DNA of 64,000 nt, taken from Ferruginibacter sp. (GTDB lineage Bacteria > Bacteroidota > Bacteroidia > Chitinophagales > Chitinophagaceae). Shown in pieces: positions 43,849 to 52,866 of this stretch (the stretch's first letter is position 1; every line of letters starts with the position of its first letter). The notes beneath the pieces are model-generated. The model was not told the DNA's origin. It ran no database searches and worked only from the letters and a program-made list of their open reading frames with translations. The translations under genes were made by a program, and so were the position numbers. The stretch lies in contig JAHBTN010000009.1 in the NCBI GenBank assembly GCA_019638575.1, positions 62,001 through 126,000 of the forward strand, in the 5' to 3' direction.

Positions 43849-44355
43849 ATGAACCGGCTGCACAAGCAAATAATCGCTTTATTATTCTTACTAATAGCAG
43901 CAGTGCCTTTATTTTTTTCAATGAAGTTTATTGTACAGGAGGGTTTGCTGCACCAGGCAGTTGAGAAAAAAATGAAATCGGTAGAACTGCAAACAATAAC
44001 TATTGCAAAAAAAGATATTGTGTGGATAAAAGCCGGTAAAGAAATATTGCTTGATGACAAGTTTTTTGATGTAAAGCAATTTCATATTAAAGACGAGATG
44101 GTTACCCTTACAGGTTATTTTGATACGGAAGAAGATGAACTTGTATCATCATATAAAAAACAAACAGAAAAAAATAACCGGAACAATCCTTTCAATAATT
44201 CGGTTGTAAAATTTTTATTTTCTACAGATTACACCAGCTATAAAGAATTGCTGCTTGAAAAACACTGGCAGCTTGTTTCTGCAGCCTGGCCTGTGTTTGA
44301 GGAAAAATTACTACAGCATACTAAGCAGCCTTTAATACAGCCACCTAATATATAA
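43849..44355 (+). CDS. Small membrane-anchored protein, paralogue B
   Basis: A 168-residue protein related to the one at 37928-38446, with the same layout: one N-terminal helix (about residues 7-30) and the motifs IVWIKAGKEILLDDKFFDVK, VTLTGYFD and VVKFLF. The spacing of the shared blocks is similar, while the N- and C-termini differ. It again sits directly upstream of a TonB receptor gene. Function unknown; the repeated pairing is the main clue. Confidence 0.75.
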   Translation: MNRLHKQIIALLFLLIAAVPLFFSMKFIVQEGLLHQAVEKKMKSVELQTITIAKKDIVWIKAGKEILLDDKFFDVKQFHIKDEMVTLTGYFDTEEDELVSSYKKQTEKNNRNNPFNNSVVKFLFSTDYTSYKELLLEKHWQLVSAAWPVFEEKLLQHTKQPLIQPPNI

Positions 44356-44372
44356 ATCCTGCATTTTTTAAA

Positions 44373-44404
44373 TATTAGCGCATTTGTAAACAGGTGCGCT
44401 AATA
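44373..44404. promoter_or_regulatory. 10-bp perfect dyad upstream of the second TonB receptor
   Basis: TATTAGCGCA (44373-44382) and TGCGCTAATA (44395-44404) are exact inverted repeats around a 12-bp spacer, 49 bp upstream of the receptor ATG. No T run follows, so an operator or RNA hairpin is more likely than a terminator. The binding protein is unknown. Confidence 0.55.
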
Positions 44405-44453
44405 CTGCTTTGCATACAAAGTATCTTTCAATTTTTTATTTAAACTACTATTT

Positions 44454-46676
44454 ATGAAAAAAATATTCATAACTGCCGGGTTTTTATTGGCAGCCTGTAA
44501 TTTGATTGCTCAAAAAAAAGAAAACCCCGGCGATACATTAATTAAACATTCCGACCTTACAGAAGTGATTGTTTCGGTAAACAAATGGGAACAAAAACTA
44601 AATGAAGTACCCAATAAAATAACAAAAATTAACAAGGCCGAGATACTGCGTAATAACCCTCAAACCTCTGCCGACCTGTTAAACCAAACCGGCACTGTAT
44701 TTATACAAAAAAGCCAGTTAGGCGGCGGAAGCCCCATGATACGTGGCTTTGCTACCAATCGTGTTTTGTTAGTGGTTGATGGTGTACGAATAAACAATGC
44801 TATTTACCGTAGCGGCAACCTGCAAAACATCATCAGCATTGATGCATTAAGTACACAAACCGCCGAAGTGATATTTGGCCCGGGCTCTTTAATATATGGC
44901 AGCGATGCTATTGGTGGCGTGATGGATTTTCACACACTGAATGCCCGTTTTTCAAAAGACAAAAAAATATTACTAAACGGAAGTGCTGTGGCAAGATATT
45001 CAACAGCCAATAATGAAAAAACTTTTCATGCCGATATAAATGCAGGGTGGAAAAAGTTATCGTTACTGTCATCTTTCAGCTACAGCAAGTTTGGCGATTT
45101 AAAAATGGGCAAACATGGCGGGCAGGATAGTTACCTGAGGCCCGAATACGTAGAAAGAATTGCCGGTATCGATAGTATAGTAAAAAATGATAACCCAAGA
45201 ATACAGCGGTTTAGCGGTTACGATCAAATTAATTTTTTACAAAAAGTTCGTTACGCACCAACTGAAAATTTTGATATACAATATAGTTTCATCTATGCAG
45301 GCACCGGCGATGCACCACGATACGACAGGCTGATACAATACCGAAATGGTAAGTTAAGATTTGCCGAATGGTACTATGGGCCTATGTTATGGCGTATGCA
45401 CAACCTGCAGTTGTTGCACAGCAAAAAAAATGTTTTGTATGATGATGCAAGGGTAACCATCGCTTACCAGGATTATGAAGAGAGCAGGATTGACCGTACA
45501 AGAGCATCTTCTAACAAAAATATACAAACAGAAAAAGTAGATGCTATAAGCATCAATATTGATGCAACAAAAAAATTAAGAAAGGGCGAATTATTTTATG
45601 GTGCAGAATATGTATATAATAAAGTAGGATCGTTTGGAAGCAGAACAAATATCAATACAAATGTAACAACGCCGGCCGTAAGCCGTTATCCCGATGGTAG
45701 CACATGGAGCACCACTGGTATTTATGGAAGTTACAAAGTAAATATATTGCCCGTGTTTACTCTCACCGGAGGTTTGCGATATAGTTATAATACACTTAAT
45801 GCCAGTTTTGATACCAGCTTTATTAAATTCCCTTACCAGGAGGCCAAAATTAAAGACGGTGCTTTTACCGGCAACCTGGGCCTTGTTTACAGGCCGCATG
45901 AAACCTGGCAGATAAACGGAAATATTTCTACAGGATACCGCATGCCTAATGTAGATGATATAGGTAAACTTTTTGAAAGTTCTCCCGGCAACATTACTGT
46001 ACCCAATCCCAATCTTAAACCTGAATATGCCTGGAACTTTGAAGTTGGAATTGTAAAAAACATTCAACAAAAATTGAGGGTTGAACTAAACGGTTTTCAT
46101 ACCATACTTACTGATGCCATTGTAAAAAGGCCTACCACTTTTAATGGGCAGGACAGTATAATTTTTGATGGAGTGAACAGCCGGGTTGAAGCATTACAAA
46201 ATGTAGCCAAAGCTACTGTTTGGGGGTTTCAGGCAAGCGCCGAATATTATTTTATAAAAAACTTATCTATACAAACACATGCTAACTGGATAAAAGGAAA
46301 AGAAACAGATGAAAACAATAATGAACAAGTAGCGCTAAGGCATGCACCACCTTTTTATGGAAGTACATTATTAAAATACCGTTTCAAAAACCTGGTGGTT
46401 GAAGCCTCGGCAGTGTATAACAGTAAAATTAAAAATGAAGACCTGGCACCATCCGAACAATCAAAAACTGATATTTATGCAAAGGATGGAAATGGTAAAC
46501 CTTATTCGCCCAATTGGTACACATTAAACCTAAAAGCATCGTACCAGTTAACAAAAAACCTGCTTGTAACAACCGGTTGGGAAAATATCACTAACCAAAG
46601 ATACCGGCCATATTCATCGGGAATTGTGGCTGCTGGCAGCAATTTTATTATTGCACTAAGGGCAAGCCTTAATTAA
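44454..46676 (+). CDS. TonB-dependent heme/hemoglobin-type receptor
   Basis: A 740-residue outer-membrane receptor with a signal peptide (ending LIAQ), a plug (PMIRGFATNRVLLVVDGVRINNAIYRSGNLQN, AEVIFGPGSLIYGSDAIGGV) and a beta-barrel. No carboxypeptidase-like domain precedes the plug. The motif VPNPNLKPEYAWNFEVG contains NPNL, one of two boxes typical of heme receptors; the other box (FRAP) appears as YRMP. The final residues IIALRASLN end a typical barrel. With hmuTUV just upstream, heme is the best ligand guess. Confidence 0.9.
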   Translation: MKKIFITAGFLLAACNLIAQKKENPGDTLIKHSDLTEVIVSVNKWEQKLNEVPNKITKINKAEILRNNPQTSADLLNQTGTVFIQKSQLGGGSPMIRGFATNRVLLVVDGVRINNAIYRSGNLQNIISIDALSTQTAEVIFGPGSLIYGSDAIGGVMDFHTLNARFSKDKKILLNGSAVARYSTANNEKTFHADINAGWKKLSLLSSFSYSKFGDLKMGKHGGQDSYLRPEYVERIAGIDSIVKNDNPRIQRFSGYDQINFLQKVRYAPTENFDIQYSFIYAGTGDAPRYDRLIQYRNGKLRFAEWYYGPMLWRMHNLQLLHSKKNVLYDDARVTIAYQDYEESRIDRTRASSNKNIQTEKVDAISINIDATKKLRKGELFYGAEYVYNKVGSFGSRTNINTNVTTPAVSRYPDGSTWSTTGIYGSYKVNILPVFTLTGGLRYSYNTLNASFDTSFIKFPYQEAKIKDGAFTGNLGLVYRPHETWQINGNISTGYRMPNVDDIGKLFESSPGNITVPNPNLKPEYAWNFEVGIVKNIQQKLRVELNGFHTILTDAIVKRPTTFNGQDSIIFDGVNSRVEALQNVAKATVWGFQASAEYYFIKNLSIQTHANWIKGKETDENNNEQVALRHAPPFYGSTLLKYRFKNLVVEASAVYNSKIKNEDLAPSEQSKTDIYAKDGNGKPYSPNWYTLNLKASYQLTKNLLVTTGWENITNQRYRPYSSGIVAAGSNFIIALRASLN

Positions 46677-46866
46677 AAAATTGATAAACTGATTTAGAAA
46701 CATTTAAAATTTAAATCCCTATTATATAAAAAACAAGCTATTAAACTATATTAAATAAGATAATGTTTTACTCTCATGTTAAAAAAATGGGAGTAAACCA
46801 GTCGTACCCAAATGCAGCTTAAATACAAAGTAAATTGTCTATATTTAGGGTAAACAAAGCACAAAT

Positions 46867-47448
46867 ATGACTGAAGAGCTCATGCTATCAGGATGCAGGA
46901 GGAATAATGCTGCCGCCCAGGAGGCATTATATAATCGTTTTAGCCCACGAATGTTGGGTGTGTGCTATCGTTTTGCCAAAAACCGTGAGGATGCTGAAGA
47001 TATGTTACAGGAAGGATTTATAAAAGTGTTTACACAAATACATCAATATCGTAACGAAGGCGCTTTAGAAGGTTGGATAAGAAGGATTGTGGTACATACC
47101 TGTATTAATATTCTTAAAAAGAACAAAAAATTTTCGGATAGTGTTGATATAACTCACGCCAATAAAATACATGTGAGAGAAGAAATGATTCCATCTATCA
47201 TGCAGGCAAAACAAGTGGTAGAATGTATAAGAGCTTTGCCTTTGGGTTATAAAACTGTTTTAAACCTGTATGCTATTGAAGGTTATTCACACAAAGAGAT
47301 TGCTTTTTTATTGGATATTGAAGAAAGCACAAGCCGCAGCCAATATACAAGGGCCAAAGCTATGTTGGAAGAAATTTTAGTGAAAAAGAAAATAATACAA
47401 CAGTCAACCAGGAAATCTAATTTTTGGAGAGCTGTTTCACCGGGCTAA
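46867..47448 (+). CDS. ECF-type RNA polymerase sigma factor
   Basis: A 193-residue sigma-70 family member with region 2 (ALYNRFSPRMLGVCYRFAKNREDAEDMLQEGFIKVF) and region 4 (LPLGYKTVLNLYAIEGYSHKEIAFLLDIEESTSRSQYTRAK). There is no region 1.1 or 3. The next gene, 46 bp downstream, encodes a one-TM/beta-barrel protein, and such pairs are frequent in Chitinophagaceae. It is not adjacent to a FecR-like anti-sigma gene, although the TonB receptors upstream raise that question. The upstream 190-bp gap has no clear gene. Confidence 0.93.
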   Translation: MTEELMLSGCRRNNAAAQEALYNRFSPRMLGVCYRFAKNREDAEDMLQEGFIKVFTQIHQYRNEGALEGWIRRIVVHTCINILKKNKKFSDSVDITHANKIHVREEMIPSIMQAKQVVECIRALPLGYKTVLNLYAIEGYSHKEIAFLLDIEESTSRSQYTRAKAMLEEILVKKKIIQQSTRKSNFWRAVSPG

Positions 47449-47494
47449 CAATTTTTAAACCCGGCATTACCAATAACTACTATGAAATTTAAAA

Positions 47495-49033
47495 ATGGAG
47501 AACGAATACTATACTGATGATTTTGAACAACTGCTGAAAGAAAAGGCAAACCAGTTCAGGATGTACCCATCAAAAAGGGTATGGCATAGCATTTATAATA
47601 ACCTGCACCCCGGCCGCAGATGGCCATCAATAGTAATGAGCCTGCTCCTGGTTTCTTCTCTTATCATAATTGGCTATTTAAATACCGGCGAAAACAATTT
47701 GGCAAAACGGATAAACACATCTTATACTGAAACACCTGGTAAATCTGAAAACACATCGTATGTAAATGTAAATGAAACCCAACCGGCTTCTATAGTAAAA
47801 ATAAAAGAATCAGGCGGTGTTTATACAAATGCTTTTGATGATGTTTTAAACAATGAAACCGACTTTTATACTTATACCGTTGTTAGAAACAACAGGCCGG
47901 AAGGTTTCTTCAATACAACCAAAGCCGGTAGCGAAACCATATCTTACGAAGTAACAAAAAATAACGACAAGGGCCTGGTACAGCGTATGGATGATTATAT
48001 TAAAAACAACCAGTTGTTTGCAGATGTTTCATTGGTAGCAGGTAAAAAAAATAAACCCTCATCAACAAAATCAAAAACTCAGGACGCTGTAGTAAATGAA
48101 AAACAAGTTGAAAGCGAAATTGATAATACCGAAGCTATAGCCCTTACAGATAACATCAACACACAGAACGATGCCGATAAATTAAAACCAGTTGAACAAC
48201 CTACAGAACAAAATGTAAAACCTGAATACAACAGCAATAAAACATTAACTCCCGAAGACAAGGCATGGATAGAAGCATTTGCTTTACAAAATAAAAAAAG
48301 ACATAATAAATTAAAGGGAAGACTTGCTTTTCAATTTTATGTTACGCCTGCTGTTAATTATCGCAAGCTAACAACAAAATCAAAAGGCTCTACAGCACCA
48401 ATGGTTACCGGCGATTTAAATAATGCTATCAGCCAAAAACCCGGCTTTGGTATTGAAACAGGTATAAGCCTGCACTATTCGTTTGCAAAAAATTTATTGG
48501 TAAAGGCAGGGCTACAGTTTAATTACACAAATTTCAATATAGATGCAGACCAGTCGTACCACCCGGTAATAACAACCATTTTGCTGAACGATCCCGTAAC
48601 AGGTTATTCATACCTGTCGCCAAGAAGCAGTTCTACCTTTAACCCTGTAAGCAGCGCTCCGCTTAAGCCAATTACTTTACATAACCGTACTTATCAAATT
48701 TCGTTACCTGTAGGTTTTGCTTATAAGTTAAGCAGCAAAGAAAAAGTAGATTGGTATGCAGGCGCTACTTTGCAACCAACTTATATTTTTGGTGGTAATG
48801 CACATATTGTATCGGCCGATCTTAAAAATTATGTTTCATATCCTTCTTCCATCAGCAGCTGGAACCTGAACCTGGGATTTGAAACTTATATGAACTTTAA
48901 ACTGGGTTCTTATAATTTACAGGTGGGGCCGCAGGTACGCACCCAGGTTTTTTCTACCTATAAAAGAAATGTAGCGCTTATTGAAAAGCCGTATGCTGTT
49001 GGTCTTAAATTAGGGCTTACTAAAGGTTTTTAA
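47495..49033 (+). CDS. TM protein with C-terminal outer-membrane beta-barrel domain
   Basis: A 512-residue protein of a layout I know from Chitinophagaceae but cannot assign to a characterised family. Residues 1-45 are soluble and acidic (DDFEQLLKEKANQFRMYPSKRVW), then HPGRRWPS leads to a helix near 46-63 (IVMSLLLVSSLIIIGYL). A roughly 200-residue Asn/Thr/Lys-rich linker follows. The last 240 residues resemble an outer-membrane porin or PorT-like barrel (GIETGISLHYSFAKNLLVKAGLQFNY) ending in a Phe. With the ECF sigma gene just upstream it may act as a sigma partner. Both membranes would have to be bridged by one chain. Confidence 0.75.
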   Translation: MENEYYTDDFEQLLKEKANQFRMYPSKRVWHSIYNNLHPGRRWPSIVMSLLLVSSLIIIGYLNTGENNLAKRINTSYTETPGKSENTSYVNVNETQPASIVKIKESGGVYTNAFDDVLNNETDFYTYTVVRNNRPEGFFNTTKAGSETISYEVTKNNDKGLVQRMDDYIKNNQLFADVSLVAGKKNKPSSTKSKTQDAVVNEKQVESEIDNTEAIALTDNINTQNDADKLKPVEQPTEQNVKPEYNSNKTLTPEDKAWIEAFALQNKKRHNKLKGRLAFQFYVTPAVNYRKLTTKSKGSTAPMVTGDLNNAISQKPGFGIETGISLHYSFAKNLLVKAGLQFNYTNFNIDADQSYHPVITTILLNDPVTGYSYLSPRSSSTFNPVSSAPLKPITLHNRTYQISLPVGFAYKLSSKEKVDWYAGATLQPTYIFGGNAHIVSADLKNYVSYPSSISSWNLNLGFETYMNFKLGSYNLQVGPQVRTQVFSTYKRNVALIEKPYAVGLKLGLTKGF

Positions 49034-49053
49034 ATTTTATAAATACGATATTT

Positions 49054-49086
49054 AACGCAGCAAATTACTTTGCTGCGTTTTTTTAC
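49054..49086 (+). terminator. Intrinsic terminator after the beta-barrel gene
   Basis: AACGCAGCAAA (49054-49064) and TTTGCTGCGTT (49069-49079) form an 11-bp perfect stem with a TTAC loop, followed by a T run. It lies 21 bp past the stop codon. Confidence 0.9.
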
Positions 49087-49130
49087 ATTCAGTACAATAA
49101 CCGTGGTTTTGCAATACGGGCCTTTACTTT

Positions 49131-49138
49131 TAATTTTG
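49131..49138 (+). promoter_or_regulatory. -7 promoter element of the lipoprotein/uvrC pair
   Basis: TAATTTTG matches TAnnTTTG and ends 4 bp before the ATG at 49143. Confidence 0.5.
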
Positions 49139-49142
49139 AATA

Positions 49143-49727
49143 ATGAAATATATTGTAATCACCTTCCTTTCCATATCCGTTTTCGTATCCTGTAACCAGG
49201 GCAAAAAAGAAACAAAAGACAACAAAGCTGTTGTGGCTGATACAGTTCAACAAAAATTTTTTCCTGTAACTGCTTTTATAAAAGGAGAAATATTTGAAAT
49301 TAAAAGTAAGGGCATCAATCCATTGTTATATACTACTCAAAACAACCATACCGATTCTGTATGGGTTAAAATTGAAAATATAGATTCGGCAGTTAGTGAA
49401 TTTTTACACCCGGTAATAGATTCGGTTAACCTTACAAATCTTTTCACCGAAAAAAGTTTTTTAGACCAAACCATCAATACTATAACGTTTACATACGAAG
49501 CCAAAGGCCCCTTGCCCGATAGTATGAAGCTTAGGCATTGGGATGTCTATCTTGACCCGGAAACACAAAAAGTAAAACGAGTTTACCTGGTTAAAGAATT
49601 GGATGGAGGAAAGATGTTACAACTTACCTGGCTAAGTAATCAATGGTGTAAAATTGTAAGTATTAGTACTAATAAAGAAGGTGTATCTAAAGTAGATAAA
49701 GAAACAAAACTTACCTGGGATTTTTAA
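49143..49727 (+). CDS. Predicted lipoprotein of unknown function
   Basis: A 194-residue protein starting MKYIVITFLSISVFVSC, a signal peptide with a lipobox Cys, then a polar linker rich in Lys and Thr. The body is beta-rich and shows no catalytic motif I recognise. It ends 6 bp before uvrC, and the two may share a transcript from the promoter at 49131. No family assigned. Confidence 0.7.
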   Translation: MKYIVITFLSISVFVSCNQGKKETKDNKAVVADTVQQKFFPVTAFIKGEIFEIKSKGINPLLYTTQNNHTDSVWVKIENIDSAVSEFLHPVIDSVNLTNLFTEKSFLDQTINTITFTYEAKGPLPDSMKLRHWDVYLDPETQKVKRVYLVKELDGGKMLQLTWLSNQWCKIVSISTNKEGVSKVDKETKLTWDF

Positions 49728-49733
49728 AAAATA

Positions 49734-51539
49734 ATGACACAACAGGAATTTTCTGCAATTGCTCATACCATTCCCACACAGCCGGGTATCTATAAATATT
49801 ACAACCAGGCAAACGAATTGCTGTATGTAGGCAAAGCAAAACATTTGCGCAAAAGGGTGAGTTCGTATTTTTCTAAAACGCTAACCAACTATAAAACACA
49901 CGAACTGGTTCAGCGCATTCATCACATTGAGTTTACCATTGTAAATAACGAGCAGGATGCCTTTTTGCTGGAGAATACGCTTATTAAAGAGTTTCAGCCA
50001 CGGTTTAATATCAGCCTTAAAGATGATAAGACCTATCCTTACATTGTAATAAAAAATGAACCTTTTCCCCGTGTGTTTTTTACCAGGCGGAAAATAAATG
50101 ATGGCTCGCAATATTTAGGCCCTTATACATCTGTGGAAAAAGTAAGGGAACTGCTTGAAGTGATAAAACGCAACATACACCTTCGCAACTGCAAACTGAA
50201 CTTAACTGAAAACAATATCAAAAAAGGAAAATTTAAAGTTTGTTTAGAGTATCACCTTGGTAATTGCAAAGGCCCTTGCGAAGGGTTACAAACTCCCGAA
50301 GATTACAATGAAGAATTATCACAACTGGTAAACCTGCTAAAAGGTAATCTTAGGCCGGTAATGCAGTATTTTAAAAAAGAGATGCAAGCTTGTGTAGCTG
50401 CTATGAAATTTGAAGAAGCAGCACATTATAAAGCAAAGATTGAACACTTAAAAAATTACCAGGTACGCTCGGCTGTAGTAAACACCCGTATGGGGTCGGT
50501 GGATGTTTTTTCAATTTTAGAAGAAGGTAATATGGCCTATGTTAATTACCTGGCTGTAAATGCCGGCACCATTGTACAAACCAAAACAATCATGCTTGAA
50601 AAAAAGCTGGAGGAAACCGCCGCCGAAATACTGGCTTTTGCGGCAGCACAATTAAGGGATAGCTTTGGCAGCAAAACCAACGAAATGATTGTACCCTTTG
50701 CCATTGATTTTCCTCAAGAAGAAATAAAGGTATCAGTGCCCAAAGGGGGCGACAAGAAAAAGCTGCTTGAACTTTCATTAAAAAATGTAAACTACTTTAG
50801 GAACGATCTTAAAAAAAGGAAGATGCTGAACCTTGAAGAAAAATCGGCTAAAGAAAAAACTGATGTGCTTAAACAATTACAAAAAGATCTGCAACTTTCA
50901 TCGCTGCCCCTGCATATTGAATGTTTCGATAACTCAAACCTGCATGGCAGTTACCCTGTATCGGCCATGGTATGTTTTATTAACGGCCAACCCAACCGAA
51001 AAGAATACAGGCGCTATAAAGTTAAAACAGTAGTTGGCATTAACGATTTTGCTTCTATGGAAGAAGTTGTTTACCGGCGATATAAACGGCTTACCGAAGA
51101 GAAAGCTCCCTTGCCTCAACTTGTAATTATTGATGGCGGCAAAGGTCAATTGAGCGCTGCCATGAAAAGTATTACTGCATTAAAACTACAAAACAGCATC
51201 ACCGTTATAGGCCTGGCCAAAAATGAAGAAGAGATATTTTTTACGGGAGATACCCAATCTGTAAAACTACCCTGGGATAGCGAAAGCCTAAAGTTAATAA
51301 GAAGAATAAGAGATGAAGTGCATAAACATGGTATTACCTATCACCGAAATTTACGAAGTAAAGGAACCTTTGTAAATGAGATTGAGCAAATAAAAGGCAT
51401 TGGAAAAACTACAGCTAATTTGCTGCTTAAAAAATTTAAATCGGTAAAGAATATTAAAAGTAAAACAGCCGAAGAGTTAGAAGCAGTTATTGATAAATCA
51501 AAAGCTGCCCTTGTTTTCAATTACTTTAAAGGCCATTAA
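49734..51539 (+). CDS. uvrC: Excinuclease ABC subunit C
   Basis: Nuclease of nucleotide-excision repair that makes both incisions around damaged DNA. The 601 residues comprise the GIY-YIG domain (PGIYKYYNQANELLYVGKAKHLRKRVSSYF, with GIY and YVG), a Cys-containing block ending CKGPCEG, the UvrB-binding UVR motif, the RNase H-like 3' to 5' domain (LHIECFDNSNLHGSYPVSAMVCF and VIIDGGKGQLSAA) and a C-terminal helix-hairpin-helix pair. Two terminator-like hairpins follow. Confidence 0.96.
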   Translation: MTQQEFSAIAHTIPTQPGIYKYYNQANELLYVGKAKHLRKRVSSYFSKTLTNYKTHELVQRIHHIEFTIVNNEQDAFLLENTLIKEFQPRFNISLKDDKTYPYIVIKNEPFPRVFFTRRKINDGSQYLGPYTSVEKVRELLEVIKRNIHLRNCKLNLTENNIKKGKFKVCLEYHLGNCKGPCEGLQTPEDYNEELSQLVNLLKGNLRPVMQYFKKEMQACVAAMKFEEAAHYKAKIEHLKNYQVRSAVVNTRMGSVDVFSILEEGNMAYVNYLAVNAGTIVQTKTIMLEKKLEETAAEILAFAAAQLRDSFGSKTNEMIVPFAIDFPQEEIKVSVPKGGDKKKLLELSLKNVNYFRNDLKKRKMLNLEEKSAKEKTDVLKQLQKDLQLSSLPLHIECFDNSNLHGSYPVSAMVCFINGQPNRKEYRRYKVKTVVGINDFASMEEVVYRRYKRLTEEKAPLPQLVIIDGGKGQLSAAMKSITALKLQNSITVIGLAKNEEEIFFTGDTQSVKLPWDSESLKLIRRIRDEVHKHGITYHRNLRSKGTFVNEIEQIKGIGKTTANLLLKKFKSVKNIKSKTAEELEAVIDKSKAALVFNYFKGH

Positions 51540-51547
51540 AAAAAATA

Positions 51548-51580
51548 GGGGCCGGAATAGAAATTCAGCCCCGTTTAAAA
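51548..51580 (+). terminator. Terminator-like hairpin after uvrC
   Basis: GGGGC (51548-51552) pairs with GCCCC (51568-51572) and an inner GGA/TTC-type stem extends it. The following T run is short, so efficiency is uncertain. The 273-bp gap to gldN also holds a second hairpin (51636-51657). Confidence 0.45.
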
Positions 51581-51635
51581 TCCAATATCCTATGAAAAAC
51601 CAAGACGAAGATATACATAAGATAGGTTACTGCAT

Positions 51636-51657
51636 ATACCCTAAAAGGGGTATTTTT
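51636..51657 (+). terminator. Second terminator-like hairpin after uvrC
   Basis: ATACCC (51636-51641) and GGGTAT (51648-51653) form a stem with a 6-nt A-rich loop followed by a T run. A plausible tandem terminator. Confidence 0.5.
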
Positions 51658-51765
51658 AAAAAATAATTACCCCAAAGGGCAGCCTTATTGTTTTAAGTAT
51701 AACATATTGCCGGTATTTTTAATAAACACCTGTTTTTATATTTCTTTTTAAAATATAGTTCAAAT

Positions 51766-51797
51766 AAAAAAGCTCCCGTTTTTTCGGGAGCTTTTTA
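51766..51797 (-). terminator. Bidirectional terminator after gldN
   Basis: AGCTCCCG (51771-51778) and CGGGAGCT (51785-51792) are exact inverted repeats around TTTTTT with A and T runs on either side. It ends the gldKLMN transcript and could also stop readthrough from uvrC. Confidence 0.88.
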
Positions 51798-51812
51798 AAT
51801 AATAATTTTATA

Positions 51813-52844
51813 TTAATAAGACCAAAGGTCCTGTTCGTAGTTAAATATTTTCTCTTTAATATTTTCACCTTCCAGAAGTTGAAGAATAGGCTTATCTTTT
51901 AAACCGGGGTATTGATCAATAAATCTATCGTATGGGTTATCAATTGAGCTTTTAATAATGCGGCCATAAAACATACGGCTTTCAAACAAGTCTTCCCAAC
52001 TCATCCGGGCGCCATAATTTTTGCCATTATACACATCGTATTTAGAGAAGATGGGACGCATATCGGGGTAATAAACCCAAAACAATTCTGTGGTACCTAC
52101 AAATTGGTTTGTTTGTGCAGTGTACACATTCATTACCGGTGCAATACCCAAAATTCTCCAAAATAAACGAGAGCTTTCTTTATCAAAAATCACTTCTTCT
52201 TTTATCCTGAATTTATAAAATGAGTCCAACACAATGTCCCTGGATTCTGATTTGTAACCTGTAATATTACCAAGAGAATCATAAATTGGAATTTGAATAG
52301 GTTCTCCGGCTAATTTTTGTACAACTTCTAATTTGGTCATTGGTGTAGTAAACCTATCATCTACATTACTGAAAACAGTAACGGCACTATCCTGTATGGC
52401 TTTAAACAAAATTGAAATGAAGCGCTGGTTTCCGTTGTTTTCATCAGCTGCATACCTGAAAGGAAGGTTTATTTTTTCCCTGGTATCAATCTCCCGCCAT
52501 ATCTTATGGCGATAAAGTGCATCATCGGCTCTAAGGTTTTCGTAAGGCAGAGGTGTTCTGTCTTTAAGCATGGTTGTTTCCACAGCTTCATCGGGCCTTA
52601 ATGATTTTTTTACCGTTGGTATAGGTAAACTATCATTAGGCGGTGGCGGAGGTGGTGCTGCTACAATAGCAACAGTATCAACCTGCGGAACGGTAGGTTG
52701 TATTTTTGCTTTTGTTTTAGACGATGCCGTTTTACGGGTGCTGGTACGTTTTTTTGAAGTACGCTTTTTTTGTGCTTCGGCTACATTTACAAATAAGCCT
52801 AAGCATACTGCCAGCAAAAAATATTTAAAATACTGCTTTTTCAT
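51813..52844 (-). CDS. gldN: Type IX secretion/gliding protein GldN
   Basis: A 343-residue periplasmic protein of the T9SS core. It has a signal peptide (ending AEAQKKR), a basic Lys/Arg/Thr-rich stretch, a Pro-rich linker (PPPPPPND) and a C-terminal GldN domain with LPYENLRADDALYRHKIWREIDTREKINLPF and FWVYYPDMRPIFSKYDVYN. GldN forms a periplasmic ring with GldK. It follows gldM by 22 bp, the standard gldKLMN order. No second gldN paralogue (gldO) is adjacent. Confidence 0.93.
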   Translation of the reverse strand: MKKQYFKYFLLAVCLGLFVNVAEAQKKRTSKKRTSTRKTASSKTKAKIQPTVPQVDTVAIVAAPPPPPPNDSLPIPTVKKSLRPDEAVETTMLKDRTPLPYENLRADDALYRHKIWREIDTREKINLPFRYAADENNGNQRFISILFKAIQDSAVTVFSNVDDRFTTPMTKLEVVQKLAGEPIQIPIYDSLGNITGYKSESRDIVLDSFYKFRIKEEVIFDKESSRLFWRILGIAPVMNVYTAQTNQFVGTTELFWVYYPDMRPIFSKYDVYNGKNYGARMSWEDLFESRMFYGRIIKSSIDNPYDRFIDQYPGLKDKPILQLLEGENIKEKIFNYEQDLWSY

Positions 52845-52866
52845 AGCGTTTTATTTTTAAATACTC

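Noticed and set aside
51591-51665. 24-codon ORF after uvrC
   Set aside because: It overlaps a terminator-like hairpin, has no RBS-like context and no recognisable similarity.
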